Source of the DNA: Nakazawaea peltata | Lineage: Eukaryota > Ascomycota > Pichiomycetes > Alaninales > Pachysolenaceae | Assembly: GCA_001599355.1 (NCBI GenBank) | Contig: BCGQ01000001.1 | Location: 1,119,135 to 1,183,134 of the forward strand | Direction of reading: 5' to 3' | Length of the DNA stretch: 64,000 bases | Part shown: one piece after another, positions 18,624-28,717 of the stretch | How positions within the stretch are numbered: position 1 is the first letter of the stretch | How the letters are laid out: every line of letters starts with the position of its first letter | Made by a program: the position numbers and the translations under genes | The notes under the pieces: generated by a model | Database searches by the model: none | The model's input: the letters and a program-made list of their open reading frames with translations, nothing else | What the model was told of the DNA's origin: nothing

Positions 18624-20756
18624 TTACTCCTTCTTCTCAGACTCACTGATAACATCATTGATGTTGTTAGTCTCTTCACCATTGTAAATCTCGGCAGAGA
18701 TTTGAGATCTGACAGCGTGCAATTTCTCTGGGTTCTCCTCTTGCCATTGCTTAACCTTGTAACCTTGACCAGTCAAGTCCCAGTACATACCACGGAAAGT
18801 GGTGTAGATACCGTAGTAACTCTCGTACAATGGGTATACAACGATCATCATAGTAGTCAAGAAGATCCAAATAATGGAGACAATGACCCATCCGGTGAAG
18901 AATCCCTTAGAGAAGATGTATCCGGTACCGTACATTGGCATTGGCCATAAGATAACCAAAGCAAGAGTTAATACAATAACAAGAATACCAGAGATCTTTT
19001 GCAGCTTCTTCAAAGTGGCCTCATCCAGCTCAAGAAGCTCAGCTTTTTGAGTAACGGCAATTTCATGAGCAATAGACAAAGTTTGAGACTTGACCAGACT
19101 CAAAGCAGCTGGAGATTCTGGGTCTTCTGTAACAATGTGTTCCAGTTTCAAGATCTCTTCAGTCTCATCAACTCTGGTGATGGTCTTATAATTCTCCCAG
19201 TCAAAGTCTTGAGTACCAAAGATATAAGTGATCAGAGGACTGAAGATCAATGGAGACAAAAGCAGGACAACGTTACCGATCAACATTGGATCGTCGGCGA
19301 AAGTGGTGTCGACATTGACGGAACCCTCCAATTTATAGGTGGAAACCAACCAAGACAAGATCAGGAAGAAAGTACCAAGAACTGGAGAAAGACAAAGAGC
19401 CAACTTACTTTGTTTGCTCCATAAAATAGCGAAAGCCATTGGAAGAACAGCAGCAGAGATAATAATACCCATTAATTCGTACAAGTAACCCATGGAAATA
19501 CCAGCGTAGAACAAACCAGTAGCAAAGGCAGACATAATGAAACCGAACAGAGCAACGGACAGATGGGAAATGGTGATCAAAGTCTTACCACTCAGTTCTG
19601 GGTTAATGTAGGTTCTGTAGATATCATAGGTGACAATGGAAGAAACGGCAACCAACTCAGCAGACATAGCAGAAGTACAAGCCATGAAGACAACCAACAA
19701 AGACAGAACAGCACCACCCTTACCCAACAACAGGTACAGAGCATTTGGCAAGGACAAACCAGCATTGATTTCCAGAGTAGTCATAGGGTTAGGGTAGGTT
19801 GGGAACAGAGGGGTGTCTTCCAAAGTGATACAAGCCAATCCCATAGTAGTAGCCATGGTCCATGGGATAGCGAACCAGGACAAACCACCAGCAACGTATC
19901 CACTCAAGACACTGCTTGGAGAACACAGCATAATCTTAGCAAAGTAACCGTTATCCAAGAAGACGGTACCGAAGTTACCAACAATGTTGATAACAAAGAA
20001 GATGAAACCACTCTTGGATCTCAAAGTGACGTACTCACCACCAGCATTACCATCGACTGGGCTCTTGGCAGCGATTTCACGTAATCTGTCGTAAACAGCA
20101 GCTGGGCTTCCCAAAGTCTCATTAGTAGTGAAAGTGGAGAACCAGAAGACCATGATGACGACAAGGATAATGATGGTGTGGAGATAATCAGTGATGAAAG
20201 TAGCCTTCAAACCACCGAAGATGGTATACAAAATGACACCAGTTGGCAAGAGGAAACAAGCGGCAACAGAGTGCATTCCGGTCATATCGTTAACGACGGC
20301 AGAGGTACCGGTAAGTAACATGGCAGTGACAAGGACGTTGGTCAGAAGGGCAAAGAAGATGTAAATACCGTGACCCAGAGAACCGTAACGAGTCTTGATC
20401 AATTCCAAGTAAGTATGCAGAGATGGAGCCTTCAATTTCAGGGAAATACCAAGGTAAGCAAACAAGATAATTTGAACAGTGGCACCACACAGGTAGGTGA
20501 AAGCACCAGCGACACCCTTGGTACGAACTTGAGTGGTAGAAGTCAATAAAGTCAGGGCCCAAGTCCAAGAGGAACAAATAGAAGACAGCATCAAACCGGT
20601 CTTAACTGTACGACCAGCGGTAGCGAATTCTTCAGCAGTGATAATTTCTTTTTGGTAACGTCTCAACATGGAGGTGATCAACATCATGATAAGGGCAAAG
20701 ACGAAACCCAAACCGACGACGACGGCATAACCCAGACCTTGTGGTAATGGAATCAT
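18624..20756 (-). CDS. DUR3: Urea/polyamine active transporter Dur3
   Basis: 710 residues (yeast Dur3 is 735). A plasma-membrane sodium:solute-symporter-family protein that imports urea, and in yeast also polyamines, under nitrogen limitation. Seen: about 15 membrane segments, the N-terminal LPQGLGYAVVVGLGFVFA, YQKEIITAEEFATAGRTVKTGL, SSICSSWTWALTLLTSTTQV, GATVQIILFAYLGI, and PNALYLLLGKGGAVLSLLVVFMACTSAMSAEL, all Dur3 signatures. The C-terminus is hydrophilic (ISESEKKE). Codon bias is strong. The upstream region carries paired GATAAG/CTTATC sites in a perfect inverted repeat, in line with control by nitrogen GATA factors (Gln3/Gat1). Confidence 0.94.
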   Translation of the reverse strand: MIPLPQGLGYAVVVGLGFVFALIMMLITSMLRRYQKEIITAEEFATAGRTVKTGLMLSSICSSWTWALTLLTSTTQVRTKGVAGAFTYLCGATVQIILFAYLGISLKLKAPSLHTYLELIKTRYGSLGHGIYIFFALLTNVLVTAMLLTGTSAVVNDMTGMHSVAACFLLPTGVILYTIFGGLKATFITDYLHTIIILVVIMVFWFSTFTTNETLGSPAAVYDRLREIAAKSPVDGNAGGEYVTLRSKSGFIFFVINIVGNFGTVFLDNGYFAKIMLCSPSSVLSGYVAGGLSWFAIPWTMATTMGLACITLEDTPLFPTYPNPMTTLEINAGLSLPNALYLLLGKGGAVLSLLVVFMACTSAMSAELVAVSSIVTYDIYRTYINPELSGKTLITISHLSVALFGFIMSAFATGLFYAGISMGYLYELMGIIISAAVLPMAFAILWSKQSKLALCLSPVLGTFFLILSWLVSTYKLEGSVNVDTTFADDPMLIGNVVLLLSPLIFSPLITYIFGTQDFDWENYKTITRVDETEEILKLEHIVTEDPESPAALSLVKSQTLSIAHEIAVTQKAELLELDEATLKKLQKISGILVIVLTLALVILWPMPMYGTGYIFSKGFFTGWVIVSIIWIFLTTMMIVVYPLYESYYGIYTTFRGMYWDLTGQGYKVKQWQEENPEKLHAVRSQISAEIYNGEETNNINDVISESEKKE

Positions 20757-22264
20757 TTTGAATCTAACTTGAACTAATTAATTGAGAAGGTCAATGGCAA
20801 TTGAGTATCAATTGAATTGTTAGTTGTTCGAGTTGTAGATGAGAAAGTGATTGCAGATGAGATGAGCGAGGTACCCAAGTATATTTATATGCAGTTAATA
20901 CTCGGATGAAAGATGGAGATGATGAAAATTTTTCACCTCTTGTTTAAGATGTTAATGATTACAGAATTATCAAGGCCAAGTACAGCCGATATAAACAAAG
21001 ACGCATGATGATGTTCCATACTAAGAAAACGTCTCGTGTAATAAGACAAGAAATCGGTGTCATCACAAGAAAAATTTTCCTCATGCAACCTTAAAAGTAC
21101 CCTAGTAATAGTGTGATTAGCTTCAGGGCCTATCAGCATGGGTGACTAGATGGCTGCTGCAGCAGGGGGAGAATAAATTCCAGGCTTAATGCAGAGATAT
21201 ATCGGCGCGATGTTTCTCGCCAGAAGCTTCTAAACCTTAACTTGATAGTGAATCTGCAGCCAAACGCAACTGCATCGGTCTAAAAAAGTTAAAATGCCTG
21301 GCACTGATAAGAAAAAAGTTTTTTTGTGCTTATCAGTGCGTTTCCTAATCGGGATATCAGTACCTAACAAAAAATGCACTGAAGCTCTTGTGAGTGCTGT
21401 CAGAATTAAGAGAAGCGAGTAAATACAGCATAAAAAATAACGAGCGCAAATGTCGGCGTAAAAGGTCGCCGGTGTAGGGGTCAGCGATGAGAATAAAAAT
21501 GGCACATAACGTTGATTTAAAGATAGGTATTTGTGTATTTAGCTATGAGATGACGCTTATCTTATTTTGGTAACAGCAACCTTATCTATTGTATCTACCC
21601 CTCTAGCCGTGCTCCACTTGCTTTGTATCCTTTTAGGCTCGAATACCCGGGCCTTATTACTTACCAGCCATCTGATTACCTAATCAAAGTACCTGATTCC
21701 CCTGTTTCGCTCTCTTATTGGCCCCATAATTTTTTTTCTTTCTCGCTAATGCCACAGAGTGCGCTTCTTATTACCTATTTGCTCTTTGTTTATGTTTTTC
21801 TTTCATTTTGGTTGGGCCTCAGCTTTGATTTTCACGCCGAAGTTTCGGCGCGCGCGCTTTGAGTGCTTTTCTTCTTATCTGTTCTAGAAGCTGCACATAA
21901 TGCGGTCATCACTAGAGCATTGCAACTGTGATGCTACAAGGAAGATGAGGACTCAAGTACCCGCCTTGTCACATGTGAATGACTCTTTGGCGATCCATCC
22001 CCCAGTGCTTATCGACCTTTTCCGGACTCCCCAGTTATAGACTCTCCTATTGTGTACCCCTTTCATCTCGCCGACCATGCGCATTCCACACTATCTAAAT
22101 CTCCGGGTTCCCAAAACAGGTATTGGGATAATATACACTACTTGTTTTTTAAACCCCCAATTTCACAAAGATAAACCTTTTACATAACCCCTAATTTACA
22201 CAAAGTACATCTAAAATTAATTAATTAACCTAACATAGTAACTCCAATAAAAATATCAATAGTC
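20757..22264. promoter_or_regulatory. Long DUR3 upstream region
   Basis: 1508 bp without a supportable gene. It holds TGAAAATTTTTCA (20922-20934), the GATA inverted repeat at 21301-21339, further CTTATC sites at 21556, 21581, 21874 and 22008, a GCGATGAG (PAC-like) at 21484 and an alternating CG run at 21848-21857. The 3' end is the tail flank of the next permease. Confidence 0.6.
21301..21339. promoter_or_regulatory. Inverted pair of GATAAG sites upstream of DUR3
   Basis: GCACTGATAAG (21301-21311) and its perfect complement CTTATCAGTGC (21329-21339) flank a 17-bp A-run/T-run spacer. Each arm contains GATAAG, the target of fungal GATA factors that mediate nitrogen catabolite repression. It lies 545 bp upstream of the DUR3 ATG. 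Confidence 0.65.
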
Positions 22265-23815
22265 TCAAATAAGAATCGCATCTAGGTAAAATGTCTTCCG
22301 ACCCCACAGGTACCAAGTAATAAAAATGTACACAAAACATCCCAGATATACCACAGTAACATAATTCATGTTTGACAGAGTAGCCGGTATGTCGTAAGGT
22401 AAGCTGAAGAAAATGAGACAGAACAGAACCCAGAAGCAAGTAAGGTAATTACAGACTAATCCGAATTTTCCCATCCAGAAAGGACCAGGGGTAACATTCT
22501 TCCTCTTCTTCACCAGTAATAAGCAAATAGTCGGGATCACATAAGAGAAATACAAAATCTCGATACTCAGAGTGATAATTGAGTTGTACAGCGTTGAGGA
22601 TCCGAGATACACTAAATTAAAGCACATCCCAACCATACAGCTGAAAAGATGAGCCTTGATCGGTAAGCCACCATCATAAGATTGGTCCATATTCATCTCC
22701 ACCGAAGCAGAATCAGCAGAATCGTCGGAGTAACGTTCATTTTTCAACAGGAATCTCTTATCTGGAGTCTCGGTTGATATATCTCTCCACCATTTACTAC
22801 CTATAATTCCATTGTCTCTGGAGAAAGACCAGCAGATTCTCAGCAGCCACGTATGAGCACTAATATTACAGAAGAACAGAACTATGACAACTAACAGCTC
22901 TAGACTAATCAGTCCCAGCTTTGAGTATCCCACCAGTTGATAAAATATCTCTAAAATTGGTAACGTCAGATTAGCTACCAGATCCTGATCCTTGATGCAG
23001 AAAAACATCAGGACAGAAAATACAAACAGTGTTCCGGTTCCAATAAAAATAGTAAGTATGATCAGTTTCGGGATAGTAACACGGGGATTAGGTAACTCTT
23101 CTGCCATATGAGTAGCCAGATCCAACCCCAGTAATGCCCAAGTTGGCAGAGTCAACATCACAAGATAAGTTATGCCTATCATTGATTCATCATCAGTGAA
23201 GATTTCTGCAAAGACAAATTTCAGAGATTGAAGATCATTACGGCTAACAATTAAACATGTCACGATTGACACTAAGAACATGATCAAACTTGTAAGAAAC
23301 AGCAATGTAGTAATAATAGGTAAAGGTTTCTGGAATAAATTACCAATTGCGGCTAACCCCAGGAATGCCATACTACAAGCAACAACATCATATCTATTGG
23401 TCTTATAATCCGGGTGCATCAACTCATAACTGGCAACAATCAGCTGGGATGTGGTAAGCGATACCGAACTACAAGTGAAGACGGCACCTAACCATCCAAG
23501 ATTTCCTGCCATATAACTCAATAAACGGTTACCATTACTTAACTGATAAGTCCAGTAATATTGACCACCTGAGTTTGGGTACATCGATACCATCTCTCCT
23601 AAAGTTATACCGACTGGAAGCACAAAAACACTCAGTGTTAATATCCCATAAACGACCATGAAGGGACCTCCACTGGAGATACTATCACCCATGGCCCCTG
23701 CAATGCCAAGCCAAGAATTAGTTAAACCAAACAGTACCCCAAGTAAAGACAAGAGGTTGAAATTACGACTTAATTCGGGTTTGTACCCGGTGTCGACCAA
23801 GAAAGAGTTGTCCAT
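22265..23815 (-). CDS. APC-family permease, HNM1/UGA4 (choline/GABA) type
   Basis: 516 residues from the ATG at 23815 (MDNSFLVDTGYKPEL); an upstream in-frame GTG at 23857 adds 14 codons but is not a likely start. About 12 membrane segments. Conserved blocks LSLLGVLFGLTNSWLGI, SSGGPFMVVYGI, GEMVSMYPNSGGQYYW, MAGNLGWLGAVFTCSS, and AEELPNPRVTIPK are characteristic of the amino acid/choline transporter group containing Hnm1, Uga4 and Bio5. Substrate is not decidable; choline, GABA or polyamine are candidates. The protein ends 530-like in size, normal for the family. Confidence 0.8.
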   Translation of the reverse strand: MDNSFLVDTGYKPELSRNFNLLSLLGVLFGLTNSWLGIAGAMGDSISSGGPFMVVYGILTLSVFVLPVGITLGEMVSMYPNSGGQYYWTYQLSNGNRLLSYMAGNLGWLGAVFTCSSVSLTTSQLIVASYELMHPDYKTNRYDVVACSMAFLGLAAIGNLFQKPLPIITTLLFLTSLIMFLVSIVTCLIVSRNDLQSLKFVFAEIFTDDESMIGITYLVMLTLPTWALLGLDLATHMAEELPNPRVTIPKLIILTIFIGTGTLFVFSVLMFFCIKDQDLVANLTLPILEIFYQLVGYSKLGLISLELLVVIVLFFCNISAHTWLLRICWSFSRDNGIIGSKWWRDISTETPDKRFLLKNERYSDDSADSASVEMNMDQSYDGGLPIKAHLFSCMVGMCFNLVYLGSSTLYNSIITLSIEILYFSYVIPTICLLLVKKRKNVTPGPFWMGKFGLVCNYLTCFWVLFCLIFFSLPYDIPATLSNMNYVTVVYLGCFVYIFITWYLWGRKTFYLDAILI

Positions 23816-25738
23816 GTCAGTTCTAACCGTCCACAACTGTAAATCAACAGGACTCACCCTGATTTAATATAAAACTGCTGCTCTTCAGATGCCGCTGCGG
23901 CTGTACGCAAAAAGCCGCAAAAACGGTTGTAAAGCGGAGAAGGGAGAATCAGCAAATGGCAGTCGCGAGACTAACTAATTGGTATTTTGCTGAGGGGTCG
24001 GTGGTGTAATGATGCATGCTACAGCGAAAAATTACATTTAGTTACCGAGGAAATAGTCAGGAGGTGCGATAATAGGGAACCATATGCCGCGAAAAGCCTG
24101 GTGACCCAAGCGGGCTGTGATTTGTTGAGGTTAATTGGCGTTGATATGAGGTTTCTACGGCACGAAGTGATTTGTTTGAAGTGGGAATCAAATGTTTGCC
24201 CTAGTTGAGATCAATTTTAAGTAAGAGATTTAGGGTAATGGAGAAGAAGAGTAAAAAAATGTCACTGTCAAACGCCCCCAATTGCAAAACTCCCCATATG
24301 TTATAGAACCTAGTCAGTAGACAGTTGACTGCTGCAACAAATGAATATTTACCTGTTTCAGATCAGATCGAAAGAAGTGAAATTTAAGGAGGGGAATCGA
24401 GAAGAAAAAGAAATATTTTTCATCTAGTTCGGGGCAAAAGGGCAAGTTATAGAGTGACACAGTCTTTTTTTGGTGCTATGAGAGAGGAATAAGGAAACTC
24501 GAATACAAGAGTGTTCGAGTGCATTATGAACAGAGCATAGAGCAGTCACAACAAAGTCTCTCAAATATCATAGTCGTTGCAAATTGGTGAAAAATTGCTC
24601 TTGTCGAAGATCCTCCGGAAAACTTGCCCTTCCACCTCCCTGTGCCCCCTTGCGCTACTATAGAAACACAACATGTGCTCGTATCCCTTTGCAAGGCTTT
24701 TTTCCCAGAGAAAAGGCAGATTGTAAATAACAGGGATGTCGAATTCATGCGCATAGTGGGAGGGGACAATAGCAAGGAAGAATAGAGAGGCATACAGATC
24801 TCTGTATTAGAAGGACTAGAACCTGGACGTTGACGATGTGATGAAAAATTTTGTGTTTGCCCTCAAAATGAAATGCCCTTGATCCACATCACAACCTCGA
24901 GGACAATACACTCGAATCAGTTTCCTTTTTAACTACATTTGGTGGAGTATGAGACAATTACCCCAATTTGAATAAGTCTTAAAATTATTAAGAGCTTAAA
25001 AGATGCTCGAAAAAGGGCAAAAAATCATGGTGAGTCAAAATTCTATTTGTGTTTTTTTCTTTCCCTAATTAAAAATATCGTGCTATGTAGTAGGTGGGTA
25101 CTATTAGTGTAAAGAATAAATATGTAGAAAAAGATAGGGGGAATAGTACCCTGTGTTTCGACGATCCCTCAAAAGGATCCCTGATTCTCGTTCAGATATA
25201 GGCACCGATTTCCCAGCACCGTAGAGTACCCCAAGATATTTGTGCCCGGCCCATCTCCCATCAACAAATACCCATAACACCATGTCTTGTTGTTACTTGT
25301 CTTGGCCCTGCCGCCCTCCCCGTCAAGCCCTCAAAACTGATGTCATGTAATTTATCGGTAACAAAAATAGAAAAAGAGGCAAATTTCGAGACCAAAATTG
25401 GAAGCAGATCGAATTCGCCCGTGTCCAAAAATAGTAAAAAATTGCTTTTTTCTCGCCTCTTGCCTTTTGTCCTGGTACTTAATTGGGGCACGTCGCGAAA
25501 GTATATAAGAAGTTGATTCGCAGCAACGTCCAAGGATTGCCAGGATTAGTTAGTTTTTTAACGTTTTTGGGAGCAGGGATTCGATATTTTACTTGATCTG
25601 GATTAAGTAAGAGTGAGTCTTCCCAACGAATATATAAGGAACTGATCAACCATTCTTTTTGGCTTATATCATCGAACAAATCATCACTCGCTGAGCTTTG
25701 TATTTCTTTGATCGTTGTCAGTGATATTAGAATACACC
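23816..25738. promoter_or_regulatory. Long divergent region between permease and HAC1
   Basis: 1923 bp with no supported gene. A GAAAAATTTTG element lies near 24843, poly-A/T tracts are scattered, and TATATAA (25501, 25634) is present near the HAC1 start. Open frames here (for example about 24524-24793, 25261-25533, 25479-25748, minus strand) have no recognisable protein content. Its length suggests an extended HAC1 promoter and leader. Confidence 0.5.
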
Positions 25739-27220
25739 ATGTCTTCAAATACAGAACTTCTTGCCCTGAAACCTGTCACCTCCTTACCTCCACGTAAGAG
25801 AGCCAAGACCGAGGAGGAGAAAGAGCAACGTCGCATTGAAAGAATTCTTCGAAACAGAAGAGCCGCCCACCTGTCGCGTGAAAAGAAGAGAAGACATGTC
25901 GAGTTATTGGAGACTCACGTTTCCGAGTTGGATCAAATGATCTCTATCCTTAAGTCTAGAGAGCAACAATTAGTCGATGCTTTGAAGGGCGCTAAGATTG
26001 ATTTTGACGTTTCTTCATTGCCAGGCTTGAATAAGTTGACTTTGGAGACTCTGGATTTATTGGAGACCAACAAAAGATCTAATAGAAAAGTCAAACTGAC
26101 TCCAAAACCAAGACCAATCGTTCTTAAGAGACGTATGAGTGAAAGTGAGGAGCCACTGGATCAAGACTTTGAAAACGATGATTACTCCAGTGATGAAGAT
26201 ATGGATATGGATTCACGTCAAAACAGTATGCCAGAAATCATCATTAAAAAGGAACATGGAAGTGGGTCTATGCCAGTGAATATGGGTGATCTCGATCTGG
26301 ATCTTTTGAGATCTCAAGAGACCATTAACAAAGTGTATTTGTCTCCACCTATTTCTAACTTGGACTCTAACTCTCCTCACTCCATGGGGGATGATTCATC
26401 TCCTTCTGCATCGGTTGTCAGATCGATTCATACTGACGACCTGTTCATGGCCGAGCCACTCTTTGATGACTTGGACAAGAACGATAACTTGTTTAGCACA
26501 AATTTACAGATCAAGCATGAGGATGAAGACGAAGATCTTTTACTCACAAACTTGCCTGATCACTTATTTGTGCAAGACACCCCAAAAACTCAACAAACAG
26601 AATTCACAACGAAAACTGATATTTTGGGAGCCGGCGGTGCCGGTTCTGTTGTCGACTCTATTCACAATGACAACAGCCTTAAGTGCGATGTAACACTCGC
26701 AGGATTATCTGAGCAATCGGGTGATCACGACGATAGTAGTAAGAATGGATTTAAATTGATGCATCATCCAGCAGTGATGATGAAGCTGAGAAGAAGAATC
26801 GATCAATTTTACAATTGTACCGTTTCTCAAATAGTTGCCTCCATTGATCTGAAGGTTTTATTCGGTAATGGACCTGTGACGCGCGGATGTGGTCAAGTAA
26901 CGAGCAGAATTCGACGGCCTTACTTCAGTTGTATGTTCTTCAAGAGAATTGAAAGTCAGATGACTTTGTTTTCCTGATGGATGTACACCTGGAGTAAAGT
27001 AGTCTCCACTCCTTGACATCCTCACATCTGCTTGCAGGCGCGGTCCCCCTTTCAAGATATATTACAATGTTGAAGGAAACTCATTTTGAAGAACCAATTG
27101 TCTTTTTAGTTTTTCGTATTCAAATATCTCTCAAGCTAACGGTCTGCAGCACCATTTAATGCCACCCCTACTACTACGTCGTCATTCGATTTCTACGATT
27201 TCGTCCTTGTGGACGAGTAA
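25739..27220 (+). CDS. HAC1: Hac1 bZIP factor of the unfolded-protein response, with Ire1-type intron
   Basis: Hac1 activates ER chaperone and lipid genes after Ire1 removes an unconventional intron from its mRNA. ATG at 25739. The bZIP is at residues 31-83 (basic region RRIERILRNRRAAHLSREKK, then a zipper with VELLETHVSELDQMISIL). Unspliced, the frame ends at 26977 (412 residues). Two loops of Ire1 type bound an intron at 26772-27146: CAG|CAGT on a perfect 7-bp stem, and CTG|CAGC. Joining leaves 344 codons plus one base and continues in frame for 24 residues ending SFDFYDFVLVDE at stop 27218-27220, total 368 residues. The acidic-aromatic tail looks like an activation domain, as in other Hac1 proteins. 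Confidence 0.9.
26762..26782 (+). promoter_or_regulatory. HAC1 5' Ire1 stem-loop
   Basis: 7-bp stem 26762-26768 with 26776-26782 (CATCATC / GATGATG) closing the seven-base loop CAGCAGT. This is the Ire1 consensus loop CNG|CNGN; cleavage is predicted after 26771. Confidence 0.85.
26772..27146 (+). other. HAC1 non-spliceosomal intron (375 nt)
   Basis: Lies between the two predicted Ire1 cleavage sites. It lacks GT...AG and TACTAAC signals. Its length (375 nt) is of the order of the 252-nt S. cerevisiae intron. The unspliced message stops inside it at 26975. Confidence 0.8.
27141..27153 (+). promoter_or_regulatory. HAC1 3' Ire1 stem-loop
   Basis: Loop CTGCAGC (27144-27150) closed by GGT/ACC, with further A-T pairs past one mismatch. 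Cleavage is predicted after 27146. The stem is weaker than the 5' one. Confidence 0.7.
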
Positions 27221-28141
27221 ATGATAATCTTTCCTGATGTTAACATCGCCGCGAAATACGTGGCGCGCCAATTTTTAATCAATTATGACAAATCGATCAA
27301 GACACTGATCAATATCTTATGGTTGTTTTTTTATGTTAATCTTGTCTCTTTTACCCCACAGAAAATACCCTCAAAAAGACCAAAAAAAATTGAAAAACTC
27401 TAAAAATGTCAAAAAAAAAAAAGAAAGAACAGAGTGATCCAATGGAAGAGAGATCCATTCTCTTCACCAACAGCGTGAAGCGTTTGAGTTTTGAGGGATT
27501 TTAACAAATGGTTAAGTGAGATAGGACTAACAGAAGAACAAGCTACTTGATTACGATTTGTATATTTGATTTTGGCTGCGACTGGTTTCTGCGCATACTT
27601 TAGGCTGGCTCGTTTATAGTGAATCTGAAAACGACACAGTCCCCTTTGACAGTTTGTCGATTGCTCAAATGGCTAGTCCATAGGGCTTTCGACTAGTTGC
27701 AAAGGTCTCATATAGGGTAATTTTTTGCATTATGTATGTGATCTAGGTGTACATCTGTTCAATAGATACCTTCAATTCTGATAATCTAAATGTAGGAAAG
27801 TAATTATGTTTCTGATGATAATGTTTGATTAGCATCGATCTCCTCTGATAGATCTTTGTCTGTTTGGCTGTGCTTCTTGCTCATCTCATCCCTTTAGGTT
27901 GATCTTCTGCTTGTTCAAGACAGCCCCTGTTTTCTTGTGACTGTGAAATTTTCTCACCGTAGTTATCCCAAATAGGAAATATTTCGTCAACTCCAAAATC
28001 CTTCCCCAAAATTGATATTTCCACAGCATCGCAAATTTTTCAGGCCTACACTGCGACTGGAAAATTTTTTACTTTTCATATAGATAATTGAATTTTGAAG
28101 ATTTGTATAGAAGGTGATAGTCTAACCAAAACAGATCGAAA
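27221..28141. promoter_or_regulatory. HAC1 3' flank and RPL9 promoter
   Basis: 921 bp. It has a poly-A run near 27413-27424, GCAAATTTTTC at 28031-28041 and GAAAATTTTTT at 28060-28070, the last 72 bp before RPL9. A CTGATGA-like word near 27812 hinted at a C/D snoRNA but no D box or guide could be supported. Confidence 0.5.
28060..28070. promoter_or_regulatory. RRPE-like element upstream of RPL9
   Basis: GAAAATTTTTT ending 71 bp before the RPL9 ATG; a second GCAAATTTTTC lies 20 bp further upstream at 28031-28041. Confidence 0.55.
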
Positions 28142-28717
28142 ATGAAGTACATTCAAACCGACCAAATCTTGGAGATCCCAGAAGGTGTCTCTGTCAACAT
28201 CAAGGCCAGAATCATCAAGGTCACCGGTCCAAGAGGTGAGTTGACCAAGAACTTGAGACACATCGATGTCACTTTCTCTAAGGTCAGCGACAAGGCCATC
28301 AAGATCACCGTCCACAACGGTGACAGAAAGCACGTTGCTGCTTTGAGAACTGTCAAGTCTTTGATTGCTAACTTGATCACCGGTGTTACCGTTGGTTACA
28401 AGTACAAGATGAGATTGGTTTATGCGCATTTCCCAATCAACGTTAACTTCATTGAGAAGGACGGTGACAAGTACGTTGAGATCAGAAACTTCTTGGGTGA
28501 CAAGAAGGTCAGATTAGTCAAGATCCGTGAGGGTGTTACCCCAGAGATCTCTTCTCTGCAAAAGGATGAGTTGATCTTCTCCGGTAACTCTTTGGAGGAT
28601 GTTTCTCAAACTTGTGCTGACGTTCAACAAATCTGTAGAGTCAGAAACAAGGATATCAGAAAGTTCTTGGATGGTATCTACGTTTCCGAGCGTGGTAACA
28701 TTGTTGAGGAGGCCTAA
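28142..28717 (+). CDS. RPL9: 60S ribosomal protein L9 (uL6)
   Basis: 191 residues, exactly the size of yeast Rpl9. Cytosolic large-subunit protein of the uL6 family near the sarcin-ricin region. Seen: [18 protein letters not shown], the two uL6 repeats, [42 protein letters not shown] and the C-terminal signature [20 protein letters not shown]. No intron. Codon use is very biased. The single CTG (28556-28558, residue 139) falls in the stretch where mammalian L9 has AQKDEL, consistent with CTG coding Ala even in a highly expressed gene. Confidence 0.97.
   Translation: MKYIQTDQILEIPEGVSVNIKARIIKVTGPRGELTKNLRHIDVTFSKVSDKAIKITVHNGDRKHVAALRTVKSLIANLITGVTVGYKYKMRLVYAHFPINVNFIEKDGDKYVEIRNFLGDKKVRLVKIREGVTPEISSLQKDELIFSGNSLEDVSQTCADVQQICRVRNKDIRKFLDGIYVSERGNIVEEA

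Noticed and set aside
23857-23857. GTG start 14 codons before the HNM1-like ATG
   Set aside because: A conventional ATG exists at 23815 and matches the start region of the family.
27470-27476. CAGCGTG (UPRE core) downstream of HAC1
   Set aside because: Single seven-base match 250 bp after the stop and not in the promoter; chance expectation is high.
27808-27850. Possible C/D snoRNA (CTGATGA followed by CTGATAG)
   Set aside because: No paired terminal stem, no D box with guide; box-like words alone are common.
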